The notes under the pieces: model-generated | The model's database searches: none | What the model was told of the DNA's origin: nothing | Seen by the model: the letters and a program-made list of their open reading frames with translations, nothing else | Source: Omphiscola glabra | Taxonomy: Eukaryota; Mollusca; Gastropoda; Lymnaeidae | Assembly (NCBI GenBank): GCA_964017045.1 | Contig: OZ024809.1 | Coordinates: 13,460,307 to 13,524,306 of the forward strand | Length of the DNA: 64,000 bases | Direction of reading: 5' to 3' | In this document: positions 56,401 through 60,099 of the stretch, in pieces | Numbering within the stretch: the stretch's first letter is position 1 | Layout of the letters: the number at the start of each line of letters is the position of its first letter | Translations under genes and position numbers: made by a program

Positions 56401-57677
56401 GAATCTAAGTTTGCAGAAATATATTTTATTATCAGATAAATACATCTGCAGCAACTGAGGCTTCACAAAAGAATCAAGGTGTGGCAGATTAAGTTCCTGA
56501 ATGAGATTATCACAGTTCTGTTGTCTTTGCCTAATGGGCAGTCTATCTCAAGTAGCAGTTTTAAAATGGCAACAATCTCTGCTGTGAAAAACAATGTCTG
56601 CTTGCTGTGGGCAAATGTCTGTGCTATGAGCAAATGTCTGCAATGAGAAATGTCATGTGCTATGGGAAAATGGGAAAATATCTGCTATGAGAAATGATTT
56701 CATGTGCTATGAGCAAATGTCTGTGCTTGGTGCGGGACATAATTTCTGTGCTTGATATGTCAAACAATGTCTGTGCTTGGTATGGGAAACAAGTCTGTGC
56801 GATTCTACAGGCACTGATGAATGCTCTATTGGAAATGATGAATGTTCTGTGAAAAATATTGAATTTTCTATGGGAAATGATGAATGTTCTATGGGAAATG
56901 ATGAATGTTCTATGGGGAAATGATGAATGTTCTATGGGAAATGATGAATGCTCTATTGGAAATGATGAATTTTCTGTAAGAAATAATGAATGTTCTGTGG
57001 AAATGATGAATGTTCTATGGGAAGTGATGAATGTTCTATGGGAAACGATGAATGTTCTATGGGAAATGATGAATGTTCTATGGGAAATGATGAATGTTCT
57101 ATGGGAAATGATGAATGCTCTATTGGAAATGATGGATGCTCTATTGGAAATGATGAATGTTCTATGGGAAATGATGAATGTTCTATGGCAAATGATGAAT
57201 GTTCTATGGGAAGTGATGAATGTTCTATGGGAAGTGATGAATGTTCTATGGGAAGTGATAAATGTTCTCAAGGAAAAAAATAATGCATGTTGTATGGGAA
57301 ACAATCCTGTCATACCTCCCTTTCTCTCACTCCGTAGACCTTCTCTCTGTCCACTATTCCCCCCCCCCCCACTAATCCACCTATAGAACCTATTCTCCCT
57401 ACTAACACATTTATTTCTTGTAATCAAACAGAATATCTACCCATCCATCGCCATACGTCCTTACGAGGAGCTGAAAAAGCCCACTTCAGTACAGGAATGG
57501 CTCAAGGGTCTGGGACTGTCAGAATACACATCAACTTTCTTACGCAATGGCTGGGACTCTATGGGAACACTGCCCCATCTTACTGCAGCCCATATCATGA
57601 AGCTGGGCATACGTGACGCTGAGCATTGGCAGAGGATTTTGAATAGTGTACGTGACTTGAAAGGCCAAACGCCATGA
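14352..57677 (+). CDS. INPPL1-like: SHIP-family SH2 domain-containing inositol 5-phosphatase, 25 spliced coding exons
   Basis: The joined exons 14352-14485, 15419-15482, 15947-16094, 18880-18991, 19999-20145, 21165-21267, 22959-23033, 30210-30365, 33389-33521, 34844-35041, 35548-35744, 36661-36778, 38594-38690, 40591-40729, 41315-41414, 41922-42013, 42535-42616, 43215-43360, 46692-46749, 50365-50459, 51480-51570, 52627-52723, 53431-53501, 54842-55545 and 57432-57677 give 3603 nt with one open frame (1200 aa). Every intron is GT-AG and every phase matches. SHIP enzymes remove the 5-phosphate of PI(3,4,5)P3 at the plasma membrane and dampen PI3K/Akt signalling. Visible marks are the SH2 motif FLVRDSES (28-35), GTWNMG (418-423), GTQE (459-462), INAHL (548-552), GDLNYR (596-601), PSWCDRILW (677-685), SDHRPVF (707-713) and a C-terminal SAM domain. 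Length fits human SHIP1/SHIP2 (about 1190-1260 aa). The SAM domain makes it SHIP2-like. No NPxY motif is seen in the tail. The start is the ATG just before the SH2 domain; a longer N-terminus is possible (see 9691-9740). Confidence 0.95.
14453..15400. repeat. Intron 1 array: tandem copies of the exon 1 splice donor
   Basis: The exon 1 end plus donor is copied in 33-bp steps. GTAAG starts at 14486, 14519, 14552, 14585, 14618, 14651, 14684 and 14717, each preceded by GAGCCTACGTGCTG and then GTCTGTT. Later units diverge to 43-44 bp (GTAAGCTGTAATCAGTGG) and continue to the acceptor of exon 2. Confidence 0.95.
15419..15482 (+). CDS. SHIP exon 2: SH2 domain, central strands
   Basis: The acceptor TTGACAG ends at 15418 and the donor is GTAAAA at 15483. 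The exon adds residues 45-66 (FQNRVHQYRILPDKDG and following), the central strands of the SH2 fold with His51 in the expected beta-D position. It ends in phase 0. Confidence 0.93.
15947..16094 (+). CDS. SHIP exon 3: SH2 domain, C-terminal half
   Basis: The acceptor CTTTAG ends at 15946 and the donor is GTAACT at 16095. It encodes residues 67-115, with the helix LPSLITSYIS and the strand LVCALKKPI that close the SH2 domain. An acidic linker (PEGAEVPEGDS) follows. It ends in phase 1. Confidence 0.93.
16300..16850. repeat. 34-bp minisatellite in intron 3, about 15 copies
   Basis: The unit contains GGCACAGGTATTGTTCACTC and ATGACATGACAGCT. Each copy has CACAG|GTAT, similar to the real exon 3 donor TTCAG|GTAAC 200 bp upstream. 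Confidence 0.93.
17444..18275. repeat. Mixed 21/22-bp minisatellite in intron 3
   Basis: Two unit types alternate in blocks: TGTACCGCTATGATCCTCCCT-like (21 bp) and an AACATACCACTATGATCC-type unit (22 bp). About 38 copies in all. Transition points between the types suggest gene conversion or block duplication. Confidence 0.95.
18488..18842. repeat. 27-bp minisatellite ending at the exon 4 acceptor tract
   Basis: About 13 copies with TGACAACTCATGCTTTGAAC and TGTGTTG. The polypyrimidine tract and acceptor of exon 4 follow within 40 bases. Confidence 0.95.
18880..18991 (+). CDS. SHIP exon 4: acidic/basic linker
   Basis: The acceptor CTTCCCAG ends at 18879 and the donor is GTGACT at 18992. The product (residues 116-152) begins EDDDFDDPKHTPDSDE and ends in a basic, aromatic stretch (KPFKFGFLSNFSRL). 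I recognise no named domain. Phase 2 at the end matches exon 5. Confidence 0.85.
18992..19190. repeat. 13-bp repeat starting at the exon 4 donor
   Basis: TTTCACCTTGACC-type units begin at the donor itself (GTGACTTTCACTTTGACC). Confidence 0.9.
19191..19998. other. Intron 4 unique sequence
   Basis: AT-rich, with no array and no supported gene. It ends in a T-rich tract and the exon 5 acceptor. Confidence 0.6.
19999..20145 (+). CDS. SHIP exon 5: helical linker after SH2
   Basis: The acceptor TGTTTCAG ends at 19998 and the donor is GTCAGT at 20146. Residues 153-201 include CDGEFVDAMKAYVDEGLEKD and MPEFQKLLATAGKGLQ, predicted helical. SHIP proteins have a comparable helical segment between SH2 and the PH-related domain. 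Confidence 0.88.
20400..20610. repeat. About 24-bp repeat in intron 5
   Basis: Units carry TTGTATCACCCATACTG and TTGTACA, about 8 degenerate copies. Confidence 0.85.
20630..20887. repeat. Intron 5 array: tandem copies of the exon 6 acceptor
   Basis: Five units of about 45-56 bp each contain TGAGATTTGTTTCATCT, ACACAG and the exon 6 start AGAGATGGATGTT. AG ends at about 20652, 20706, 20764, 20813 and 20869. The true site is at 21164, separated by the LINE fragment. Confidence 0.93.
20888..21132 (+). mobile_element. LINE 3' end (L2/CR1-like) inserted in the acceptor array
   Basis: From 20888 to the TGA at 21008-21010 the frame reads FAFAGPIIWNTLPDALRHS and then LESFKTNLKTHLFRKHL. This is the typical C-terminus of L2/CR1-type reverse transcriptases. 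The 3' UTR has TACAGCGCTTCGAG and ends in an ATT microsatellite. TATGTTC occurs at both borders, a likely short target-site duplication. It is strongly 5' truncated. Confidence 0.87.
21165..21267 (+). CDS. SHIP exon 6: helical linker
   Basis: The acceptor ACACAG ends at 21164 and the donor is GTGAGT at 21268. Residues 202-236 include EMDVFLLKLSMCHDML and the charged run QEEDDRRR. The exon's first bases (AGAGATGGATGTT) recur in tandem in the intron upstream, and its last bases recur in the intron downstream. Confidence 0.9.
21240..21870. repeat. 25-bp repeat starting at the exon 6 donor
   Basis: Units such as TGTACTGAGCACATTGGACA follow the exon 6 end ATGGACAGA|GTGAGTACAT, which shares GGACAGA and GAGTACAT with the unit. 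The first ten copies are homogeneous and the later ones degenerate. Confidence 0.9.
21945..22852. repeat. 31-bp minisatellite in intron 6, about 29 copies
   Basis: The unit contains CCCACCAGTTAGCTAACC and TAGGATTAGCAAG. Every copy has the palindrome CCTAGG. Variants AGCAAG, TGTGAG and GCGAG occur in blocks. Confidence 0.97.
22959..23033 (+). CDS. SHIP exon 7: short coiled-coil-like segment
   Basis: The acceptor CCGCACAG ends at 22958 and the donor is GTGAGG at 23034. It has 25 codons in phase 0 to 0, with YIDYLASKLETCRAQVTALE, which shows heptad-like spacing. The 7.2-kb intron downstream is the longest in the gene and holds the 38-bp satellite. Confidence 0.9.
23724..26604. repeat. 38-bp satellite in intron 7, about 76 copies
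   Basis: The unit contains AAAATGAGGTGACATGTTAG and GCTAGTGGAGGTTCAGGT. Copies are nearly identical, differing mainly at T/C in GGTTCAGG or GGCTCAGG and in GTGACA or GAGACA. Rare variants such as GACGTG recur 342 bp (9 units) apart, showing higher-order duplication. Confidence 0.98.
26606..26800. repeat. About 30-bp degenerate repeat
   Basis: Units carry ACATCACAAGTAGGATGTG and TTCATGA, about 6 copies. Confidence 0.85.
26838..27376. repeat. 11-bp minisatellite, about 49 copies
   Basis: TTGGTTGAATG and TTGGTCGAATG units. Open frames on the - strand are repeat artefacts. Confidence 0.96.
27409..28260. repeat. Three-copy 280-285 bp macro-repeat with nested G-rich minisatellite
   Basis: GGAAATAAAATAATCTTTCA recurs at about 27409, 27690 and 27975. 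Each copy has a unique-looking half (GATGAAGTTTGCAATC, TTGATGATAGAGATC) and a G-rich half of GGGGTGGACTGTGGGGGT units. The G-rich part has strong G-quadruplex potential on the + strand. Confidence 0.93.
28483..28605. repeat. 18-bp repeat, about 7 copies
   Basis: The unit is CAAGCTATGAAAATGTTG. Confidence 0.9.
28606..29454. other. Intron 7 unique sequence
   Basis: AT-rich. At about 29315-29380 a stretch with TTTTACAGACCCAAAAGACT resembles the exon 8 acceptor unit. No gene is seen. Confidence 0.6.
29455..29645. repeat. 14-bp CT-rich repeat
   Basis: CCTCTACCCTCTAA units, about 13 copies. Confidence 0.9.
29861..30057. mobile_element. SPIN-like hAT MITE, copy 1 (197 bp)
   Basis: The termini CAGTGGTTCTTAACC and GGTTGAGAACCACTG are inverted. 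The 8-bp duplication TTTTAGAG flanks it exactly (29853-29860 and 30058-30065). The interior has GGTCGCGAGCCCTTTGGGGG, CTAAGACCATCGGAAAACAC and AAAGGGTCGCGGCATTAGG, which match what I remember of the SPIN family. No transposase is present. Confidence 0.9.
30100..30209. repeat. Tandem copies of the exon 8 acceptor
   Basis: TATCACCTTACAGGCCCAAG occurs with AG ending at 30162 and at the true site 30209, a 47-bp step. A third decayed copy (CACCTCACAAGCC) lies about 50 bp further upstream. Confidence 0.92.
30210..30365 (+). CDS. SHIP exon 8: start of PH-related domain
   Basis: The acceptor CCTTACAG ends at 30209 and the donor is GTGATT at 30366. It has 52 codons in phase 0 to 0: an acidic segment (ENPADEYNYPDVDDA), then VPLALRRHSSISLPLSTFE leading into the PH-related domain. 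An almost identical decoy acceptor with the same exon start lies 47 bp upstream. Confidence 0.9.
30485..30922. repeat. 13-bp minisatellite in intron 8, about 33 copies
   Basis: The unit is GTCTCAATGCTAC, with CTAGG and CTACA variants. Confidence 0.95.
31004..31430. repeat. 28-bp minisatellite, about 15 copies
   Basis: The unit contains CCCCCCTGTCCACACATC and TTGTGATTGT. All three - strand frames are open because 28 is not a multiple of three and the unit lacks stops. Confidence 0.96.
31505..33388. repeat. 26-bp satellite running into the exon 9 acceptor, about 71 copies
   Basis: The unit contains CTCATACTGTCTTAATTGGC and ACAG. Each copy resembles a pyrimidine tract plus CACAG acceptor. The true exon 9 acceptor is the last, altered unit (CATACTGTCTTGGTC then TATTTCCAG). 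Confidence 0.96.
33389..33521 (+). CDS. SHIP exon 9: PH-related domain core
   Basis: The acceptor TTTCCAG ends at 33388 and the donor is GTAGGT at 33522. It encodes residues 314-357 (VKVLKYGKANYKLKLTVDIH, then GRFFAVKPSKE), the beta-rich core of the PH-related domain. It ends in phase 1. Confidence 0.92.
33510..33700. repeat. Degenerate copies of the exon 9 donor
   Basis: The exon end CTCATGATAAAA|GTAGGTCA is followed by CTCACGATGTAAGTAGGTCA, CTCACAATAAAAGTGTGTAA and ATTATAAAAATAGGTC, at about 25-30 bp steps. Confidence 0.75.
34150..34843. repeat. 26-bp minisatellite ending in the exon 10 acceptor
   Basis: The unit contains CAATGATCTGTTCCCATG and ACTTGTCC, about 26 copies. The last unit has CCCAG instead of CCCAT and is the functional acceptor. 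Confidence 0.96.
34844..35041 (+). CDS. SHIP exon 10: end of PH-related domain and start of 5-phosphatase
   Basis: The acceptor TGTTCCCAG ends at 34843 and the donor is GTAAAT at 35042. Residues 358-423 run from IAQLVKNTTDNSRLHVIFSN to VSIFIGTWNMG; the last is the first conserved motif of inositol 5-phosphatases. The acceptor is embedded in the last unit of a 26-bp array, where array copies read CCCAT and the true site reads CCCAG. Confidence 0.95.
35042..35547. other. Intron 10
   Basis: Mostly unique AT-rich sequence, with no array. It ends in a long T tract before TCCACAG. Confidence 0.7.
35548..35744 (+). CDS. SHIP exon 11: 5-phosphatase domain
   Basis: The acceptor TTTTCCACAG ends at 35547 and the donor is GTATGA at 35745. 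Residues 424-489 include LPHDIYVIGTQESG, whose Gln-Glu pair is the metal-binding motif. A 12-bp in-frame tandem duplication encodes KAALKAAL just before the donor. Confidence 0.95.
35745..36660. other. Intron 11
   Basis: Unique sequence with poly-C and poly-G runs (about 36256 and 36577). No array or gene is seen. Confidence 0.7.
36661..36778 (+). CDS. SHIP exon 12: 5-phosphatase domain
   Basis: The acceptor TCCTGCAG ends at 36660 and the donor is GTATGA at 36779. Residues 490-528 include LWGLRTLVFINPKHRNKISH and SSVRTGIANALG, the segment before the NKGAV motif. It ends in phase 1. Confidence 0.94.
37082..37192. repeat. CCCCATTAATCCCCATTTCT repeat
   Basis: A short array of about 14/28-bp units in intron 12. 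Confidence 0.88.
37400..38010. repeat. 35-bp minisatellite in intron 12, about 17 copies
   Basis: The unit contains CTAGCCTCTGCAGAACTGAT and GTTTTGTATGACCC. CCTCTGCAG in each copy looks like an acceptor. Confidence 0.95.
38594..38690 (+). CDS. SHIP exon 13: 5-phosphatase NKGAV / NAHL motifs
   Basis: The acceptor TTTTGACAG ends at 38593 and the donor is GTGAGG at 38691. Residues 529-560 carry GNKGAVAISF and INAHLASGDERLD, with the conserved Asn and His of the active-site region. The exon end GAGGTTGGACAG plus GTGAGG recurs more than 20 times in the intron downstream. Confidence 0.95.
38676..39830. repeat. Intron 13 array: tandem copies of the exon 13 donor
   Basis: The exon 13 end plus donor, GAGGTTGGACAG|GTGAGG, followed by TTATTGTGTGTGGGAGA, recurs more than 20 times in 34-39 bp steps, mainly from 39090. 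Most copies keep an intact GTGAGG donor. One copy near 38750 has the stronger GTGAGT. Confidence 0.97.
39880..40035. repeat. Two-copy repeat of about 75 bp
   Basis: GGGCATTGATCACTTGTGTG with GAAGTAGAGTGGCTAATGTG occurs twice. Confidence 0.85.
40125..40390. repeat. 22-bp minisatellite, about 12 copies
   Basis: The unit carries GTAATCTGACCTGGTGTGTC followed by AT. Confidence 0.93.
40591..40729 (+). CDS. SHIP exon 14: catalytic GDLNYR motif
   Basis: The acceptor TGTGTCCAG ends at 40590 and the donor is GTAAGT at 40730. Residues 561-607 include HHVFFFGDLNYRV; Asp597 and Asn599 are the expected catalytic residues. The exon's last 30 or so bases and donor are duplicated 67 bp downstream. Confidence 0.95.
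40690..40870. repeat. Duplicated exon 14 end and donor
   Basis: AGTCACAGGAAATATTGAA|GTAAGT ends at 40729. The copy AGTCACAGGAAATATTGAA|GTCAGT ends at 40796, 67 bp later. A third decayed copy (CTGTCCAGTCACAG) is near 40855. Confidence 0.92.
41315..41414 (+). CDS. SHIP exon 15: 5-phosphatase domain
   Basis: The acceptor TGATTGCAG ends at 41314 and the donor is GTAAGT at 41415. Residues 608-640 read QILTKLEKREFMPLLEQDQL and then QFEKRAFFGF, the helical segment after GDLNYR. It ends in phase 1. Confidence 0.94.
41922..42013 (+). CDS. SHIP exon 16: PTYR motif
   Basis: The acceptor TATTCCAG ends at 41921 and the donor is GTATCA at 42014. Residues 641-671 include EVTFMPTYRLERQTPGYKYD, matching the substrate-side F-P-T-Y motif. 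It ends in phase 0. Confidence 0.94.
42014..42534. other. Intron 16
   Basis: Unique AT-rich sequence without an array, as is intron 15 (41415-41921). Confidence 0.7.
42535..42616 (+). CDS. SHIP exon 17: PSWCDRIL motif
   Basis: The acceptor TTCCTTAG ends at 42534 and the donor is GTACGT at 42617. Residues 672-698 include INIPSWCDRILWHSFPG, the signature W-C-D-R motif of inositol 5-phosphatases. It ends in phase 1. Confidence 0.96.
42850..43065. repeat. About 60-bp repeat in intron 17, 3-4 copies
   Basis: Units contain TTGACATATTGTCTCTGGAC and TTGTGAGAGAAGCCGAAAGT. Confidence 0.9.
43215..43360 (+). CDS. SHIP exon 18: SDHRPV motif and C2 start
   Basis: The acceptor CACTTGTAG ends at 43214 and the donor is GTAATT at 43361. 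Residues 699-747 carry NSDHRPVFGSFTVGIASPF (last catalytic motif) and then NVKFIFKNIEAQ entering the C2 domain. The frame stays open past the donor for over 400 codons through a 15-bp repeat array. Confidence 0.95.
43365..44625. repeat. 15-bp satellite right after the exon 18 donor
   Basis: The unit is CACAGTATTTCACAA, with CTCACAA and ACACACAG variants, over 80 copies. A block of several hundred bp (around the rare TTTCAGAACACAG variant at about 43645) reappears near 44080. The frame of exon 18 stays open through it, giving VFHNT pentapeptides. Confidence 0.97.
44630..45741. other. Intron 18 unique sequence
   Basis: AT-rich with no array and no gene seen. Confidence 0.6.
45742..46522. mobile_element. 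Probable decayed hAT-type nonautonomous element (about 781 bp)
   Basis: The 5' end TAGTGGCTCTAAAACTTT and the reverse complement of the 3' end (TTATGGTTCTCAAAGTG) resemble the hAT consensus CAGTGGTTCTCAAACTT. Flanks GTTAAGAC (45734-45741) and TTTTAGAC (46523-46530) agree at 6 of 8 positions. An internal 12-bp repeat (GATACACCTAGC type) lies at 46015-46250. No transposase is present. Confidence 0.65.
46692..46749 (+). CDS. SHIP exon 19: C2 domain
   Basis: The acceptor TCATTACAG ends at 46691 and the donor is GTAAGT at 46750. Nineteen codons plus one base encode KTSTKQSYFLEFSSACLP, matching the C2 strand that follows the catalytic domain in SHIP proteins. It ends in phase 1. Confidence 0.9.
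46750..47760. other. Intron 19, 5' part; possible 15-nt microexon
   Basis: AT-rich with a poly-G run near 47377-47396. At 47639-47653 CAAATCGTGGCCAGG lies between TTTTTTTTATAG and GTAAGG and would preserve the frame, adding five residues (ANRGQ-like). Human SHIPs do not require it, so it is only a possibility. Confidence 0.25.
47765..47965. repeat. 36-bp minisatellite, 5-6 copies
   Basis: The unit contains TACGCAATCATTTCATACGT and AGCAGTTCAACATCAT. Confidence 0.93.
48055..48340. repeat. About 35-40 bp degenerate repeat
   Basis: Repeated TTGTAGGTCTTAAAAT and AATGTAACTC words, about 7 copies. Confidence 0.8.
48341..50189. other. Intron 19 AT-rich sequence
   Basis: Mostly unique. A T-rich CTTTTCTTTTTCTTTTTTTT repeat sits at about 49790-49885. 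No gene is seen. Confidence 0.6.
50190..50364. repeat. Intron 19 array: exon 20 acceptor at exact 32-bp steps
   Basis: TTTCAG-type acceptors end at 50204, 50236, 50268 and 50300. The fifth (50332) reads TTTCAT and the sixth, 50364, is the functional site. The bases after each (ATGATGTATTAGTG) resemble the exon 20 start (ATATAATTTGCTGTG). Confidence 0.95.
50365..50459 (+). CDS. SHIP exon 20: C2 domain
   Basis: The acceptor TTTATTTCAG ends at 50364 and the donor is GTAGAA at 50460. It encodes DIICCESNRRFGD and MNNPMWTAEQLPQ (residues 767-798). The acceptor is the last of six near-copies spaced exactly 32 bp apart. Confidence 0.92.
50634..51176. repeat. 36-bp minisatellite in intron 20, 15 copies
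   Basis: The unit contains AAGTTAGTTGTCAGGAACCT and GTTAGGGATACTTCTC. Copies are nearly identical and the whole array is open in several frames. Confidence 0.97.
51225..51375. repeat. About 57-bp repeat, 3 copies
   Basis: AGAACTGTCACAATAAGGTG and CAGGTGACCTATCACTTC occur three times. Confidence 0.88.
51480..51570 (+). CDS. SHIP exon 21: C2 domain
   Basis: The acceptor TTTGTCCACAG ends at 51479 and the donor is GTGAGA at 51571. Residues 799-828 read LRPLFGDVDYLEDQHILIAV and then GEDHESYG, a strong match to the SHIP C2 region. It ends in phase 1. Confidence 0.95.
51925..52510. repeat. 17-bp minisatellite in intron 21, about 32 copies
   Basis: The unit ACCTGTCCCACTTACTG runs to within about 115 bp of the exon 22 acceptor. 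Confidence 0.95.
52627..52723 (+). CDS. SHIP exon 22: C2 domain
   Basis: The acceptor AATATTACAG ends at 52626 and the donor is GTAAGT at 52724. Residues 829-860 include GECVISLKDMFTGEPCYFEA and HFGEETGKL, as in the C2 domain of SHIP2. It ends in phase 2. Confidence 0.94.
52735..52990. repeat. 23-bp minisatellite just after the exon 22 donor
   Basis: TGTTGATAACTTTAGTTTTG units, about 10 copies, starting 12 bases after the donor. Confidence 0.94.
53431..53501 (+). CDS. SHIP exon 23: end of C2 domain
   Basis: The acceptor CCTCCCACAG ends at 53430 and the donor is GTAGGT at 53502. Residues 861-884 (KGEWYISTGATSSGKASRAS then RKTY) form the last C2 strand and a basic loop. It ends in phase 1. 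Confidence 0.92.
53705..54095. repeat. 47-bp minisatellite in intron 23, about 8 copies
   Basis: The unit contains GGAGTGAATACAGATAGAAT and ACGACCGCTTACAAAAGTTT. Confidence 0.96.
54096..54841. other. Intron 23, 3' part
   Basis: Unique sequence with no gene seen. It ends in a T/C-rich tract and the exon 24 acceptor. Confidence 0.6.
54842..55545 (+). CDS. SHIP exon 24: proline/serine-rich tail
   Basis: The acceptor TTCTTCACAG ends at 54841 and the donor is GTAAGT at 55546. This is the longest exon (residues 885-1119). It starts EIVALDTEYHDPEEF, then becomes low-complexity and rich in Ser/Pro. Candidate SH3-binding stretches are PPPLPTKRAKP (about 970-980), GPPIAAKP and SAPPLPEME. No NPxY motif, which vertebrate SHIPs use to bind PTB domains, is present. 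A longer reading through GTAAGT ends in a stop 15 bases on. Confidence 0.93.
55590..55860. repeat. 41-bp repeat in intron 24, about 6 copies
   Basis: The unit contains CAGACATCCCAGAAGGTACA and GAGCCATGTTCACTAAAATAG-like text. Confidence 0.92.
56580..57280. repeat. 21-bp minisatellite in intron 24
   Basis: From 56815 the unit is TGTTCTATGGGAAATGATGAA, about 22 copies. Before it (56580-56815) related but irregular TGTGCTATGGGAAATGTCTG words occur. The open frames on both strands are due to the 21-bp period. Confidence 0.95.
57432..57677 (+). CDS. SHIP exon 25: C-terminal SAM domain and stop
   Basis: The acceptor AATCAAACAG ends at 57431 and TGA is at 57675-57677. Residues 1120-1200 read through IRPYEELKKP into SVQEWLKGLGLSEYTSTF, LTAAHIMKLGIRDAEHWQRI and LNSVRDLK, a complete SAM fold. 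SHIP2 carries this domain and SHIP1 does not. In vertebrates it binds SAM domains of partners such as Eph receptors and Arap3; partners here are unknown. Confidence 0.95.
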   Translation, partial: NIYPSIAIRPYEELKKPTSVQEWLKGLGLSEYTSTFLRNGWDSMGTLPHLTAAHIMKLGIRDAEHWQRILNSVRDLKGQTP

Positions 57678-57794
57678 GCAGAAGAAACAAACAAAACAAA
57701 AAACACCAACAGTCAGTTAAAAAAACAACACGTGTTGTATGGAAACCAGGAGCATCTTTTTGATGGTTAAAATTTTACAACTTTTAGGGGACAG
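57678..57794 (+). other. Start of SHIP 3' UTR
   Basis: Follows the TGA at 57675-57677. A-rich, with no polyadenylation signal within the first few hundred bases. Confidence 0.7.
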
Positions 57795-58515
57795 CTTCTG
57801 TCAGTGGCTCTAGGAGTCGCAAGGAGAGAAAATGGCAGCTGTCAGTGACTCTAGGAGTTGCAAGGAGAGAAAATGACTGCTTCTGTCTGTGACTCTAGGA
57901 GTCCCAAGGAGAGAAAATGACAGCTTCTGTCTGTGACTCCAGGAGTCCCAAGGAGAGAAAATGACAGCTTCTGTCTGTGACTCTAGGAGTTGCAAGGAGA
58001 GAAAATGACAGCTTCTGTCTGTGACTCCAGGAGTCCCAAGGAGAGAAAATGACAGCTTCTGTCTGTGACTCTAGGAGTCCCAAGGAGAGAAAATGGCAGC
58101 TGTCAGTGACTCTAGGAGTTCAAGGAGAGAAAATGACAGCTTCTGTCTGTGACTCTAGGAGTCCCAAGGAGAGAAATGACAGCTTCTGTCTGTGACTCTA
58201 GGAGTCCCAAGGAGAGAAAATGACAGCTTCTGTCTGTGACTCTAGGAGTCCCAAGGAGAGAATATATCATAGACTCGAACAGTGGCAAGGAGAGGAAAAT
58301 GACATTGCATCTGTCAGTGACTCTAGGCGTTGCAAGGAGAGGCAAATGACATTGGATCTGTCAGTGACTCTAGGCATTGCAAGGAAAGGAAAATGACATT
58401 GCATCTGTCAGTGACTCTAGGCCTTGCAAGGAGAGGAAAATGACATTGCATCTGTCAGTGACTCTAGGCGTTGCAAGGAGAGGAAAATGACATTGCATCT
58501 GTCAGTCATCCTGGG
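57795..58515. repeat. About 44-bp minisatellite in the 3' flank
   Basis: Units contain CTGTCTGTGACTCTAGGAGT and CAAGGAGAGAAAATGACAGC. After 58280 a second unit type (GACATTGCATCTGTCAGTGA) takes over. Confidence 0.95.
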
Positions 58516-58627
58516 AGAATTGAGGCCACAAAAGGGGCGTTATTTAAATCTGTGTATTCCATATTTTGAGCTTACCCTGGACATGGCAAGTGAATCACGA
58601 CAATCTCTCCACACCTCATTTATATAG

Positions 58628-59110
58628 ATCCTACAGGGTGTGCTCAACAAAGTACTACACTACTTTCATATTGATCATGTAGGGTGTGCTCAACAAAGTA
58701 CTACACTACTTTCATATTGATCATGTAGGGTGTGCTCAACAAAGTACTACACTACTTTCATATTGATCATGTAGGGTGTGCTCAACAAAGTACTACACTA
58801 CTTTCATATTGATCATGTAGGGTGTGCTCAACAAAGTACTACACTACTTTCATATTGATCATGTAGGGTGTGCTCAACAAAGTACTACACTACTTTCATA
58901 TTGATCATGTAGGGTGTGCTCAACAAAGTACTACACTACTTTCATATTGATCATGTAGGGTGTGCTCAACAAAGTACTACACTACTTTCATATTGATCAT
59001 GTAGGGTGTGCTCAACAAAGTACTACACTACTTTCATATTGATCATGTAGGGTGTGCTCAACAAAGTACTACACTACTTTCATATTGATCATGTAGGGTG
59101 TGCTCAGCAA
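58628..59110. repeat. 46-bp satellite, 10 nearly identical copies
   Basis: The unit contains GATCATGTAGGGTGTGCTCA and ACAAAGTACTACACTACTTT. Copies show almost no differences, so the array is young or strongly homogenised. Confidence 0.97.
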
Positions 59111-59252
59111 GGAACTACAACATACAGAAGAACAATGGAATCTTAATTCATCAAATGAAATGACACAGCATCGTCACAGATCAGCTTATTGAAGTTGTTG
59201 TACAAACCGGGTGAGGTCAGAAGCTGTGTTATGGCTACCCGCCCTTGACTGT

Positions 59253-59258
59253 ATTAAA
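59253..59258 (+). promoter_or_regulatory. Possible polyadenylation signal (ATTAAA)
   Basis: ATTAAA lies 1.58 kb after the SHIP stop, followed by a T-rich stretch (TCTTTTTTGCTC). It is one of several possible 3' ends. Confidence 0.2.
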
Positions 59259-59349
59259 GAAATCTATCTTTTTAGTAATCTTTTTTGCTCTCAATTGGAG
59301 GAAATGTCCTGAAACTTCATCAAAGGGTTTCCCTAACTGAGTCACTTGA

Positions 59350-59605
59350 GATGTGAAACTTTCATTGTATAATGAGACACATGAGATATGGTCAAGTCCA
59401 GACGTAATAAGGCACGAGAGATATGGTCTGGTCAAGCTGTAGTGAGACACATGGAATGCCGTCAGGTCAAGGTGTAATGAGGCACAGTAGGATATGGTCC
59501 AGTCAAGATGTAATGAGACACATTGGGATGCGGTCCATGTTAAGATGAAATGAGGCACACTGGGATGGGGTCCAGTCAAGATGTAACAACACACATGAGC
59601 TCTGT
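59350..59605. repeat. About 36-bp degenerate repeat, 7 copies
   Basis: Repeated GTCAAGATGTAATGAGACAC and GGGATATGGTCCA words. Confidence 0.85.
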
Positions 59606-60099
59606 CCAGCTTCTCACTGGGCCAGCTGCACACCTAACTGCGTGTTGAACTTGGTCTACAATCTACCACACAATTAGACTTACTGTCCACTCTACAGGAC
59701 CTACCAGTCGTCGATGGCATAAGACCCACACTTTAGTGGGTACTCTGGTCCTATCCATGATTTGCCCATCCGTGATCTACATATGAATTGGATCTATTGG
59801 TCTGTCTAGGTTTGAAAGCATTAGCTCAATTGTGAAACCACTGTTTTTTCTCTCATCTTCATCTGTTCAGAATTTCATTATCATTCTCTCAAAATGCTGT
59901 TCAAACATTATTTTTTAATATAATTATTTTATGTGTAAGGCCATAATCTTAACTACATTTTTCAAGCCGCATTACTTTTTGCTACTATTAACTGTTTCTG
60001 CATTAACTTGCTCTTTAAAAGCAATAATATTGATGTAGCCACATAGGAAGGGTGACAAGGATGAACAAATGAAAAGATCTGTGCTATGTTTCTTGAATT

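Noticed and set aside
56660..57427. 255-codon - strand frame with HRTFIIS repeats
   Set aside because: It is produced by the 21-bp array within intron 24, and the + strand is equally open.
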